From positions 1-56,882 of the forward strand of contig NZ_BAMI01000007.1 of assembly GCF_000615765.1 (NCBI RefSeq): 56,882 nt of DNA, in the 5' to 3' direction. Shown piece by piece: positions 35,368-44,742 of this stretch. The notes beneath the pieces were generated by a model. The model ran no database searches and was not told the DNA's origin. It saw nothing but the letters and a program-made list of their open reading frames with translations. This DNA comes from Ligilactobacillus equi DSM 15833 = JCM 10991 (lineage in GTDB: Bacteria > Bacillota > Bacilli > Lactobacillales > Lactobacillaceae). The position numbers and the translations under genes are program-made. Numbering within the stretch: the first letter of the stretch is position 1; each line of letters starts with the position of its first letter.

Positions 35368-37244
35368 ATGATTATGGTTTCTTTATCCTTTGTGATTGTT
35401 GCGCTCGCGGCTTTCGCAGTCCCCATGATTTTAACTCGTTTTAAAATCAGTGCCATCCTGCTTCCGTTGGTGAAGTTGTCATTGGGATTCTCTTAGGTCA
35501 AAGTGCCCTTAATATTGTCCATACTAGCGACTTATTAAGCAACTTCTCAACCTTTGGTTTACTGGTGGTCATGTTTTTAAGTGGGATGGAAATTGACTTC
35601 AGTTTATTCGCTAAAAACAGTACGAATCTCTCCCCCCTTGAAGCTAAGCAAAAAGCCAATGAGGAGAAAGTGATAACACCTCTTTTTGTAGCCCTCATAA
35701 CCTATGGCCTTGTGATTTTAGGAGCTTTCCTTGTTTCACTAAGCTTCTACTATCTTAGACTTTTTGACAATATCGCTTTAGCCACGATTATGTTTATGAC
35801 AATTTCCTTGGCAATCGTTGTTTCGGTTTTAAAAGAAAATGAAGTCTTAAACCGCCCTTTCGGCCAAACCGTTCTGCTAGTCGCAATTTTAGGACAAGTT
35901 GTACCAATGATTGCCCTGACGGTTTATTCTTCACTGATTGCGGGAAAAGGGGGGAGTTTATGGTTAATTGCTATTTTAGTAATCACCGCAGCCTTTATGT
36001 TTCGAAACTTCCGAACTTTCTTCGATTTTTTTGAACGTATCAATAAGGCCACCACACAAGTCGACGTACGATTAGCTTTTTTTATTTTACTGGCACTTGT
36101 GTGGGTTGCTGAACATGTTGGTGCCCAAAATATTCTCGGTGCCTTCATCGCCGGAATTGTTTTCAAACTGCTACAGCCTGCTGAAGATACCGAACGACGA
36201 CTTGATGCCATTGGATATGGTTTCTTCGTTCCATTTTTCTTCATTATGACAGGGGTGGGCTTGAATTTGCCAGGTTTGTTAGCCTCCAAAAAAACTGTCA
36301 TCTTGATTCCGTTAATTCTTTTAGCTTTTGTTTTGGCTAAATTACCAGCCTTTCTAGGTTTAAAGTTGCGCTTTTCGAGTGGTAATTCCTTGGCAGCAAG
36401 TTTTTTATCTTCAACCACTTTAGCCTTAATTTTAGCAGCCTTGACTATCGCTAAAGGCTTAGAAGTTGTAACCGAACAACAAGCTGGTGCCTTTACCGTA
36501 GCCGCTATTTTAACTTATTTGGTTGGACCTGTACTCTTTGGGCGAATTTTCCGAGTATCTAAGGAAAATCCAAAGAAAACTCAGGTTCACTTTATCGGAG
36601 TTAACTTACTGACGGTTTCAACTGCTCAGCAACTAGATGACTCACTTTATGAAGTTAACCTTTATACCGACGTGCAAAAAAGTTTTAAAACCTTTAATTC
36701 TGAAGCCAATGTACATGCTATTGACTCCGTAGACGCGGACTACTTAATTAAAAACGATGTCTTGGATACAGACATCTTGGTTCTTGGTTACTCAGCTAAT
36801 CCTGAGGTCAACTATAACTTGGCTCTTCGTGCTAAAGAATATGGGATTAAACGAGTAATTATGCGTTTTGATAACGTTAATCCTGAAATTGACCAAGATC
36901 ATGAAAGCCATCTTCAAGAAGCAGGTGTTGAATTCTTTACAACTTTTGATTTAGGAGTTTCCTCTATGCGGGCTATGGTTGAATCACCATCTATGTTGGA
37001 AATGTTAACCAGTAGCGATGCTCGACTTTACGAAGTTACAATTCAAAATGCTAATTTTGATGGCTTGGAAATCCGAAACTTACCATTGGTTGATAAAATC
37101 ACCATTAGTCGAATTTTTCGTAACCATAAGGCGATTGCCCCTCATGGAAATACCCGCATCATGCTAGGTGATCATATGGTTTTCTCCGGCAATAAAGAAT
37201 TTGCCCAAGCCATCCGTAATTCCCTAGGTAAAGAAAATGAATAG
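35368..37244 (+). pseudogene. CPA2-type cation:proton antiporter, frameshifted
   Basis: A KefB/CPA2 family sodium or potassium:proton antiporter, ~625 residues if repaired. About 12 membrane helices are followed by a TrkA-N-like domain (VHFIGVNLL..., about 398-510) and TrkA-C (about 530-620), suggesting nucleotide or ion control. The first ~32 codons, from ATG 35368 with AAGGGA before it, are in another frame; adding one C at about 35456 (ATCCTGC to ATCCCTGC) gives KISAIPASVGEVVIGILLGQS, the family sequence. The rest is undamaged. Again a one-base homopolymer loss. Confidence 0.85.
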
Positions 37245-37247
37245 ATC

Positions 37248-37287
37248 AAAAAAGGTAACTGTTATTAGGTACAGTTACCTTTTTTAG
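37248..37287. terminator. Bidirectional terminator
   Basis: AAAAAGGTAACTGT and ACAGTTACCTTTTT form a perfect 14-bp stem with an eight-base loop, between convergent genes. Confidence 0.92.
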
Positions 37288-37937
37288 AGATTGAAATTAA
37301 AGTTTTCCACGACTTTATCCAAATCTTCTTGTTCGATCCCCAAATAGTGACGGGTAACTCTTTGGGAAGAATGGTTAAATAATTGAGAAATAATCTCAAC
37401 ATCCGTCCCATTTTGATATAGTTGTCGTCCAAAAGTTTTGCGAAATGAGTGGGTACCAATTTTAGCCGCCAACTGTTCATTACCTGTTTTCCGCGCAATT
37501 CGCACCACCATTTGATAAAAACCATGGACTGAATAATGCCCGTTTTGATTGCCTGGAAAGAGAAAATCATTTTCATCTTGATAGTCATAGCTTTGTAAGT
37601 AATCTTGAATTTCAGTCTGGCAATTATTCCAGAAAAGTTGTTTAGTTTTGCCAGTTTTTTGTTCAATAATTTTGACCCGCGTTTTATTCAAGACATGCCC
37701 AACCCGTAATGTTACGACGTCAGAGGCACGTAAACCATTATTTAAAGCAATCGCTGTAAGCAAAACATTTCTTTTGACCAAATGTGGTCGTGAATATTGT
37801 CGCATTGCTGCGATTAATTCTTGATATTCTGCCTTGGTCAAATATTTAACGTTTTCGACCCAAATTTTCTTATGGCCTTTGACTTGACCATTTTGTTTAT
37901 TCTTTGGGATATACCGATTTTCTTTTGTCTTTACCAT
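37284..37937 (-). CDS. short tyrosine recombinase
   Basis: A 217-residue tyrosine recombinase without the usual core-binding SAM-like domain before the catalytic part. Catalytic residues are all visible: Arg in NNGLRASDVVTL, HxxR in GTHSFRKTFG, His in LFNHSSQRVT and Tyr in RHYLG. Start at ATG 37937 with GAGGAG eight bases upstream. No phage genes adjoin it. Such short enzymes include site-specific invertases and small element integrases; no inverted repeats that could be invertible ends are evident next to it. Intact, and located beside a zone of gene decay. Confidence 0.85.
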   Translation of the reverse strand: MVKTKENRYIPKNKQNGQVKGHKKIWVENVKYLTKAEYQELIAAMRQYSRPHLVKRNVLLTAIALNNGLRASDVVTLRVGHVLNKTRVKIIEQKTGKTKQLFWNNCQTEIQDYLQSYDYQDENDFLFPGNQNGHYSVHGFYQMVVRIARKTGNEQLAAKIGTHSFRKTFGRQLYQNGTDVEIISQLFNHSSQRVTRHYLGIEQEDLDKVVENFNFNL

Positions 37938-38039
37938 TTTGACTCCTCTCATTCATGTTCACTTCATTGTAGCATGCTTGCTTTAGAATGTGAAATTAGT
38001 TATTCTACAAGAAATACCACTTTCGTGAGGTGAAAATTC

Positions 38040-38611
38040 ATGGCTGATAACTACTTATATTTAGAACAACATTGGCTCGAGGTACCTTATTATCAAAGTA
38101 AACGTCGAGTTCGGGTCTTGTTGCCAGCTAATTACTACGAACATCCCGACAAAAACTATCCCGTACTATATATGCACGACGGACAAAATGTTTTCTATAG
38201 TAAGGAAGCTTTTGCGGGGTATTCTTGGAAAATTATTCCACTCATCAAACAGCCTCCCAACTTACCACAAGTCATTGTAGTCGGGATTGACAATGCCGAA
38301 GCCAACCGTCTCGATGAATACACACCTTGGCCTATCAATGACCACCATTTTAAAAATCTCGGTGGCCATGGCTTTGCCTACAGTGATTGGGTTGTTAATA
38401 CGGTTTAACCCTTTATTGACCAAACCTATCGCACTCGCTCTAATTGTCAAAATACCCTTTTAGCTGGTTTTTTTTTAGGGGCTTGATTACCGCTTTTATG
38501 GGGTCAGATTATCCAGATATTTTTGGAAATTTAGGGGTCTTTTCAAGTGCGGCTTGGCTCTGTCAGGATGCTTTTAATGACTTTGTGATTAAACATCCCT
38601 TGCGTCTTTAA
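38040..38611 (+). pseudogene. esterase D-like hydrolase, broken and truncated
   Basis: Starts with GAGGTGA and ATG. It reads YQSKRRVRVLLPANY, YPVLYMHDGQNVFYS, VVGIDNAEANRLDEYTPWP as in esterase/antigen-85-fold proteins (PF00756) of lactobacilli. TAA at 38406 replaces the Lys of VKPFIDQTYRTR. The frame then shifts at the T run near 38466-38475, where the nucleophile block would be (LLAG...GGLITAFMGSDYPD). The C-terminal third is missing; its end overlaps the end of the convergent acyltransferase. Confidence 0.8.
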
Positions 38612-39640
38612 TTTCCTAAATATTAGGTTCCGCACATAATCTAGTAAACAACCGGCTAATAGCCACAAAATTGCCAATCCTAAAACCGCTAAAACCAGCC
38701 ACCATGGCTTCATAATACTTAACCGTGTATAAGCTCCCGTGATGATGGTGTAGACGAAAGGGTTGGTTTGTAAAAGATAGGCGCCAAAGGACAAAGGACT
38801 AAGACTTAATAAACTTTTTTGTAACCATAAACTTTTAATTGGAAAGCGAAGTAGCCAAATAAAGAGGCACACTGCTTCTAAAACCAATAAAGGATTAGTA
38901 TAAGCAATTACCACTCCTAAAAACAATTTATCATCCCCGTGTAAGAAACGGACCTTCACCCAACTTAAACTATCACTAATCAATAAATTAGCTAGACTAG
39001 CCAAAAAGTAAATGCCTAGATATACCACGTTTTTTAGGTGGGGATAACCATGTAATTTAAGATATGCCCCTACAAGATACATCATCAAAAGCCATAAAAT
39101 AGAGTAGCCTCCCGCTAACCCATAGCGATCACTACCTGGAATAGAACCTAAGACACTAAATAAAAAGAGGCCAGCCAAAATAATTTTCAAAAAGCTAGCT
39201 TTTGGGATAATTGTTTGAGTCCTGGTTTTAATAAGGGTGCTAAAAAACAAACTCCTAAATAAGCATTAAAATACCAGTGTTGCTGAAAGACGGTCGGAAA
39301 AAGTGCCTTAACTATTTCCATTAAGCCTAAATCACGCTGACTTATAATCATCCCCCACAAACATAACCAAGAGTAAAAGAGCACTTGCAACCATAGTTCT
39401 ATAATACGTCGGCGCTTAAAACAACTATTAATGCCTAAATACCCCGAAAGCAAGGCAAATAGATTGACCGCTACAACACCTAAGAAATACAAACAGGCGA
39501 CTAGCTGAGTATTTAACTGTGTGAACGCCTGGGCCTCCAAAATACCTCCATTTAACAAAATACCTCGACAAAATTCTTATTATATCAAGGCCATATATTC
39601 TTTCCTGAACTGGCACTTGCTTAATAACATTTTCTTTCAA
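38543..39640 (-). pseudogene. acyltransferase family 3 membrane protein, broken
   Basis: Three overlapping frames: ERIYGLDIIRI at the start, CLYFLGVVAVNLFALLSGYLGI in the next, and the long C-terminal part with about seven hydrophobic segments. Together they form one Acyl_transf_3 protein (O-acyltransferases of cell-surface polysaccharides). Frame changes lie near 39560 and near 39200-39240. The last residues run into the truncated esterase, so the natural end is probably lost. Confidence 0.75.
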
Positions 39641-39671
39641 ACTGACAACACCTTTTAAATAATTTTTGTAA

Positions 39672-39702
39672 GAAAAAACTGCGACAATACTAGCGCAGCC
39701 AT
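39672..39702 (-). terminator. Terminator after the ATP-grasp remnant
   Basis: Minus strand CTGCG/CGCAG stem with a loop of about ten bases, followed by six T. Confidence 0.7.
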
Positions 39703-39706
39703 TTTC

Positions 39707-40729
39707 CTATTTTAATTCATCCACATAACGGCTAATTTCGGCAATGGTTTCTTGGGCTTCAGTATTAAAAATTAAGCCGATATTTCCCATAACATCGGAA
39801 AAAGCATCTGGGATGTGCTGAATTTCTTTAAGATACTGACCATATTTAGTCTGGATCTTCCAAACTATGCGCATACTCATGCCCATTGAAACGTGAGAAA
39901 TAAGTACTGTAGTAATTATTTTTAATTTCTTGGGTAAAATGATTTTGTGTTACTATCTGCGCATAAGCTTCAAACAAATTAATTTCATGACCGTAGTTCA
40001 TTAAATCAATGGACGAACCTCCTGCCGGCCGACAGTTAACTTCCAAATCATATAGGGTCCCATCCGCTAAGCGGAAAAACTCAATATGGAAAAATCTTTC
40101 CTTAATTTCAAACGCCTTCACAGCCTTTAAACCATACTTTCTCACGTCAGGCGCCACTTTACGATCTTCGTAGAAGTACATTTCATGGTGTCCTTCTAGC
40201 GTTTCTAAAGCCGGTTCGCTGTAAGACATCGAAGAATAGAAGACGACTTTTCCATCTTGATCGGTTAAACCATCAAAAGTGACAATGTTACCATAAATGA
40301 AACTTTCCATAAAGTAAGCAGTACCGTGATGACGATTAGCAATGAAGTTATCTAAACTCTCTTTATCAACAATCTTGTGAGTATCACTAGCTCCTACTCC
40401 ATTATCTGGTTTGGCAATTAAAGGAAAACCTAATTTGACGAAGGCCGCTTGAATTTCTGCATCAGTTTGGACTCGATAACCGTCAACCACAGGAATTTGG
40501 TGAGCTTTAAAGAAAAGCTTCATAGTTATTAGAATTAACTGTATAAAATTGAAGTTTACCACGATCAATAAAATCGACAAGCCGCAATCATGTTATTGTC
40601 AGCAAATTCATTTGCCATTCCATCAGAGGTCGGAAAAACCAAAACTGGTTTGCCCGTATGACCATAAACATTGTAATGTATTTCGCGACCTAAATTAAAA
40701 CTATAATGCACATGACTTGCAAACTTCAT
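39707..40729 (-). pseudogene. deletion fusion: esterase 5' end to ATP-grasp 3' part
   Basis: From ATG 40729 the sequence reads as the first ~60 residues of an esterase (FASHVHYSFNLGREIHYNVYG, KPVLVFPTSDG, then after a frame change FIDRGKLQFYTVNSNNYEAF). At about 40515 it passes into an ATP-grasp domain (FKAHQIPVVDGYRV, PLIAKPDNGVGASDTHK, YDLEVNCRPAGGSSIDLMN). A further frame change at 39848 leads to the natural end KYGQYLKEIQHIP...YVDELK. The two families are unrelated, so a deletion joined neighbouring genes. Not functional as a whole. Confidence 0.75.
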
Positions 40730-40824
40730 CCTAAAGCCTCTTTTCCTATCTTAATTTTAATCTCATTAAACGTTTAAAAAATATCGGATGCAATCAAATA
40801 TTTATATTTTTTTTAGAAAAGCTA

Positions 40825-40854
40825 TTTATATTTACCCGTCAAGATGGTTATAAT
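40825..40854 (+). promoter_or_regulatory. Promoter of the leader ORF and 124-residue protein
   Basis: TTTATA (40825-40830), 18 bases, TATAAT (40849-40854). Confidence 0.55.
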
Positions 40855-40881
40855 AAGAGAGGATATTTATTAGGGGAAAAT

Positions 40882-40908
40882 ATGAATAAAGAAAACTATT
40901 TCTTTTAA
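40882..40908 (+). CDS. 8-codon leader ORF
   Basis: AGGGGAAAAT precedes ATG at 40882; the frame MNKENYFF ends in TAA. It lies 38 bases before the next start. It could be a leader peptide coupling to the downstream gene, or the stump of an older N-terminus. Confidence 0.35.
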   Translation: MNKENYFF

Positions 40909-40946
40909 ACTCCCAATGATTTTTATTTTGAAAGGATTTTTATTTG

Positions 40947-41321
40947 ATGGAATTATTTGGAAATATTTGGGTTGCACCTGATGTTGAAAAACAAACAGAT
41001 GAAATTAATAACTACAACTTTAACGCTACAGCTACAATCGAAGGCCTCCCTTTCCCTACAAAATACACTATGGATGCTTTGGTTTCTTTAGCCGGTTTGG
41101 ATACCAATACTAGTCATGTTTTAGAAGTACGGATTGATAATGAAGTTGTTTACACGGAAGAATTACCTGTTGACATGCTAAGAAGTGACGCTTCCAAGAA
41201 GGGAAACCTTAACATGACCGTGACTCTCAAGAACTTTGATCTTAAGAAATCAGGTATACATACTTTCTCTCTTTGGATGGATAAGCAACGTCTTGATGAT
41301 TTCAAATTGTGGTTTGTATAA
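40947..41321 (+). CDS. 124-residue soluble protein, unknown
   Basis: A soluble protein beginning MELFGNIWVAPDVEKQ, with alternating strand-like segments (HVLEVRIDNEVVYTEELPV; LNMTVTLKNFDL; HTFSLWMDKQRLDDFKLWFV) suggesting a beta-sandwich, perhaps of the phage-tail or DUF6941-like kind. I do not recognise the family with confidence. AAAGGA lies ten bases before ATG 40947. It has its own promoter and terminator, which supports a real gene. Confidence 0.7.
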   Translation: MELFGNIWVAPDVEKQTDEINNYNFNATATIEGLPFPTKYTMDALVSLAGLDTNTSHVLEVRIDNEVVYTEELPVDMLRSDASKKGNLNMTVTLKNFDLKKSGIHTFSLWMDKQRLDDFKLWFV

Positions 41322-41324
41322 TAC

Positions 41325-41356
41325 AAAAAGCATTTCCGGGTGGAAATGCTTTTTTA
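41325..41356. terminator. Bidirectional terminator
   Basis: AAAAAGCATTTCC and GGAAATGCTTTTT form a perfect 13-bp stem with a four-base loop between convergent genes. Confidence 0.93.
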
Positions 41357-42526
41357 GAACCCTGGTACGTATTCACGAGGCTTTTGTCGGCCTACTTTTT
41401 TAGCAATCTTAACCCGATATAAGTCAGTATCAGCAGTTTCAAACAGAGTACGGTATTTCATACCTTTCTCACGATGAGCTAAGCCAATTGATAAATTTAA
41501 ATCAAAAGGGAAATCTTCTTTTTGACTTAATTGATCGATATTGTGATTAATCTTGTTCTTAAAAACTTTAGCATCATTTTGATTTTTAAAAACCGCCGCA
41601 ACCACAAATTCATCCCCTGCATAGCGGGCAATGGTTAATTTTTCAACCTCTTGCGGTACTGATAATTTTAAGGCATTCGCTACTGTCATCAAAGCCGCAT
41701 CCCCAGAAATATGTCCATAGGTATCATTAATATTTTTAAAGTCATCAATATCAACAATATAAAGATAAGATTCATAAAATGTACTATCAGTAAAAAAATC
41801 TTCAATTTCGCGTTCAAAGTGTGCACGATTATTTAATTTTGTCAAAGTATCCTCTGAAATTAGCTTATTAAAAGCATCAATTGAAATTGCTACCACCCCA
41901 ATTGTTACACTAGGTGCGAGGACTGCATAAATATTATCAAAAATCGATAATAATAACCCTAGCAAAACAGGAATGGGATAATAAAGGTAGCCTCTAAAAT
42001 TTGTTCGATACAAGTAGGTCCGATATATGTAGATGTTCTTTATGATAAAGAACATCCCATAAAAAAGGTAAGCTGCCGGTGCAATAACTAGCAATAGAAA
42101 GAAGTTTTCATTAATTAAAAAACCATTACTATCAATTCTAAAAAACCATTGTGTTTGATAGTTTAAAAATAAGAGAAAAGCCTCAATTGACATCATGCTC
42201 ATAAAAATCCACAGACTATCAAAACTCGTATTTCCCATGACTGTTGTAAAATAACGATTCCAATAATAAGAAGCTAAAATTCCCACAATAAAGGTCAGCG
42301 AATTTGTAAAATAAGACCACTCTACAATATTACCCAAGGGCCATAGACCACGTGTACATAGGCGGGCGACACTACTTACTAGGTAAATATTGCCTACCCA
42401 AATAGCCATCACTGTAAAGTCATCAACATAGCTTTGCCGATTATTAAAACGATAATTAGCAACTAAAATTAAAATTATCAAATAACAAAAAATATTTGAT
42501 ACCATATAAGACATCGATAATGCCAT
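41354..42526 (-). CDS. membrane GGDEF-domain protein (AGDEF)
   Basis: A 390-residue protein: about six or seven hydrophobic segments (1-215) form a membrane sensor, then a GGDEF domain (about 220-385). The domain has the start DTLTKLNNRAHFE, metal-site Asp259/Asp261 region VDIDDFKNINDTYGH, and the active loop AGDEF at 303-307. Ala in the first position is found in some active diguanylate cyclases. No RxxD inhibitory site precedes it. GGAGGCGG lies before the ATG. c-di-GMP genes are uncommon in lactobacilli, so this protein and the second one at 44743 may form a small signalling system. Confidence 0.9.
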   Translation of the reverse strand: MALSMSYMVSNIFCYLIILILVANYRFNNRQSYVDDFTVMAIWVGNIYLVSSVARLCTRGLWPLGNIVEWSYFTNSLTFIVGILASYYWNRYFTTVMGNTSFDSLWIFMSMMSIEAFLLFLNYQTQWFFRIDSNGFLINENFFLLLVIAPAAYLFYGMFFIIKNIYIYRTYLYRTNFRGYLYYPIPVLLGLLLSIFDNIYAVLAPSVTIGVVAISIDAFNKLISEDTLTKLNNRAHFEREIEDFFTDSTFYESYLYIVDIDDFKNINDTYGHISGDAALMTVANALKLSVPQEVEKLTIARYAGDEFVVAAVFKNQNDAKVFKNKINHNIDQLSQKEDFPFDLNLSIGLAHREKGMKYRTLFETADTDLYRVKIAKKVGRQKPREYVPGF

Positions 42527-42704
42527 AATCCGCCTCCCCTCAAAATAATACCAAAACTTTCTTCCTTTTATATTTTAGTCCTATTTGTCTTTACATACAA
42601 GCTATTTTCTCCGGCCTCCATTTTTTTATCATTCATAAAATTAAACTTATTGTTACTTAAGTAGAAAAGCCGGAGTATAATATACAGCAGAGAGGAGAAT
42701 TTTT

Positions 42705-43559
42705 ATGTATTATAATGCTGCACTAGTACTTGAAGGCGGTGGCATGCGTGGCAATTACACTGCCGGTGTTTTAGATGCGTTCATTGCTAATGATATTCAA
42801 TTTAAGTGTGTTATCGGAGTTTCAGCCGGAGCTTTGGCTGGCGTTAATTTTGTTTCCAAGCAATTCCGTCGAACCTTTGAAATCAACCGTCGTTATAGCA
42901 AGGATAAGGACTATATTTCTTTTAGTCGTCTCTTAAGAAAAGAAAATTTCTTTAATTTAGAGTTTCTTTTTGCAGATCATGGTTTTGAATGGCATAATTT
43001 CGATGAACGGGCGTATTTACGTTCAGAAACTAATTTTATTCCTGTTGCCACTCGACTTAATGATGGCAAAATGGTTTATTTCGAAAAGCCTATAGGTCAA
43101 GAACTAGAAGATGCTCTCTGTGCGTCAGCTACCTTACCATTCATTGCCAAGCCCTACCAAACTTCTCAAGGTCTCTGCATGGATGGTGGCTTCTCTGATT
43201 CAATTCCCTATGACTTAGCTCAAAAACTAGGCTTCAATAAAATTGTCGTCGTACGCACCCAAGAACGTTCTTACCGCAAAAAGCCCACTTCTCGTGTTAT
43301 GAAGGAGCTTTACCTGCACGAATTCAAGGAATACCCTGACTTTGCGAAAGCAGCTATTACACGACCTCAAGTTTATAATCGTTCTCTAAATATCTTAGAT
43401 GGTCTTGAAGAGTTAGGAGAGGTTTATTGCATTGCTCCTCAAGAAGAAGTCAAAGTGGGACGCTTAGAAAGAAATCCCGAAAGAATAAGTGAACTCTACC
43501 ATGTTGGTTTTGATGATGCGATAAAGGCCCAAAGTGAAATGTTAACCTACTTACGTTAA
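42705..43559 (+). CDS. patatin-like phospholipase
   Basis: A 284-residue patatin-family acyl hydrolase. It has oxyanion block GGGMRG (11-16), nucleophile GVSAGA with Ser40, and catalytic DGG with Asp160. AGAGGAG before the ATG. It stands between a GGDEF gene (divergent) and a TetR gene (convergent). It probably acts on membrane lipids in the cytoplasm; no signal peptide is seen. Confidence 0.92.
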   Translation: MYYNAALVLEGGGMRGNYTAGVLDAFIANDIQFKCVIGVSAGALAGVNFVSKQFRRTFEINRRYSKDKDYISFSRLLRKENFFNLEFLFADHGFEWHNFDERAYLRSETNFIPVATRLNDGKMVYFEKPIGQELEDALCASATLPFIAKPYQTSQGLCMDGGFSDSIPYDLAQKLGFNKIVVVRTQERSYRKKPTSRVMKELYLHEFKEYPDFAKAAITRPQVYNRSLNILDGLEELGEVYCIAPQEEVKVGRLERNPERISELYHVGFDDAIKAQSEMLTYLR

Positions 43560-43564
43560 CATTT

Positions 43565-43609
43565 AAAAAGTCCCACCAAATTACGAAATTTATTTGGTGA
43601 GACTTTTTA
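43565..43609. terminator. Bidirectional terminator
   Basis: AAAAAGTCCCACCAAAT and ATTTGGTGAGACTTTTT form a 17-bp stem with one mismatch. Confidence 0.92.
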
Positions 43610-43616
43610 ATTTTCA

Positions 43617-44138
43617 TTAAAATAAATATTTGTGTAGAAAATGGTCATAGTTAGTTAGGCTTTCTTGAATTTGTTCTAAATCACTTGGAAGGTTACCACT
43701 TCTAAGTAAAGCTAAAATTCCTGCTATATTTTCTACAAATAAATCAATCCCCAAAAGGAAATCAGCTTCTACGAAATGCTCCAATAAAATTTGTCGTAAA
43801 GTTAGTGTAAATTTACTTTTGTATCCAGGAATTGCCAATAAAATTTGATATTTTTGTTCTAAAGGTAGGACAAGTTCTAGAAGACTTTTTCCTTTTTGGT
43901 AACTAGTCAACTTGAGGCGAAGACTGTCACGATACTCTTGCAAAGATTTAGTCACAATTTTTTCGCTAAAAGTGTTTAAATCTTTATAGTGTAAATAGAA
44001 GGTTCCTTTACCCACAACCGCATGATCAACTAATTCCTTAAGTGAAATTTTTTCTAATGTTTTTTCAGAAAGTAATTCTAAAAAAGCATTTTCAAGTGCC
44101 ATTTGCGTTTTGAGAACACGTAAATCTGTTTTAACCAT
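43617..44138 (-). CDS. TetR-family transcriptional regulator
   Basis: A 173-residue protein. The N-terminal helix-turn-helix has ISLKELVDHAVVGKGTFYLHY (about 31-51) in the TetR arrangement, then an all-helical C-terminal domain. The start MVKTDLRVLKTQMALENAFLELL resembles the DhaS-like branch. Transcribed away from the small gene at 44428; targets unknown. Confidence 0.9.
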   Translation of the reverse strand: MVKTDLRVLKTQMALENAFLELLSEKTLEKISLKELVDHAVVGKGTFYLHYKDLNTFSEKIVTKSLQEYRDSLRLKLTSYQKGKSLLELVLPLEQKYQILLAIPGYKSKFTLTLRQILLEHFVEADFLLGIDLFVENIAGILALLRSGNLPSDLEQIQESLTNYDHFLHKYLF

Positions 44139-44427
44139 GTCCCATCACCCCATTTCCTTTGTCATTTTATTAGGCGAAAGCCCCGTTAGATATCCCTATA
44201 TATAAGCGAATTTACAATGTGTACCTAAACTTTTATTTTAGTAAGGCATTAACATGTGACAGATGAGCAACTTCCGATATGGCTAAGGTTTCCCCGTCCA
44301 TTATTATACGCTATATCATATTAAAATTACTAACCTTTCTTGTTTTTTGCTTAAGATTTTTTAAATTATTGCTAAAATTGTTTTTGAAAATGAAAAATGT
44401 CAACTCAGTTTACGAGGAGGAAATCTA

Positions 44428-44667
44428 GTGTTAATTAAAGATAACTGTACTAAAAGTATAGCGGATGAAAATATAGCTTCGACTTCAAAAGAAATTGCAC
44501 GTGTTATGGCAACCAATGTTTCTTCTTCACTACATATTGTTGATGATTTATATGATTCATCGATAGAAGTAGTTGTCGCTAAAACTTCAAAAATAAAGAA
44601 AAAACAAAATAAATTAGGTTTAGATGGAAAAACCTTAATTTTGCCGATAGTTAAAATGGTACACTAA
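44428..44667 (+). CDS. 79-residue hypothetical protein
   Basis: GTG start seven bases after GAGGAGG, an unusually strong ribosome site. The protein is polar: an acidic/Ser-rich N-terminal half and a basic stretch KTSKIKKKQNK, ending LILPIVKMVH. No family recognised. TGCTAAAAT at 44370-44378 is a possible extended -10. The stop codon lies in a perfect 17-bp hairpin. The ribosome site and terminator suggest a real gene. Confidence 0.55.
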   Translation: MLIKDNCTKSIADENIASTSKEIARVMATNVSSSLHIVDDLYDSSIEVVVAKTSKIKKKQNKLGLDGKTLILPIVKMVH

Positions 44668-44716
44668 GAACCGCTAGAAATAAACGTTTTTACAGCGAAA
44701 TTTCTAGCGGTTCTTA
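44665..44716. terminator. Perfect 17-bp inverted repeat, probable terminator
   Basis: TAAGAACCGCTAGAAAT and ATTTCTAGCGGTTCTTA pair without mismatch around an 18-base spacer. The T run after it is weak. It lies between convergent genes and could stop both. Confidence 0.7.
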
Positions 44717-44742
44717 CTTTCTTAAAATATTCCTAATTTCAG

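Noticed and set aside
44139-44427. Possible riboswitch in the leader of the 79-residue gene
   Set aside because: Short GC-rich pieces such as GGCGAAAGCC are present, but no known class fits and no terminator platform is seen.
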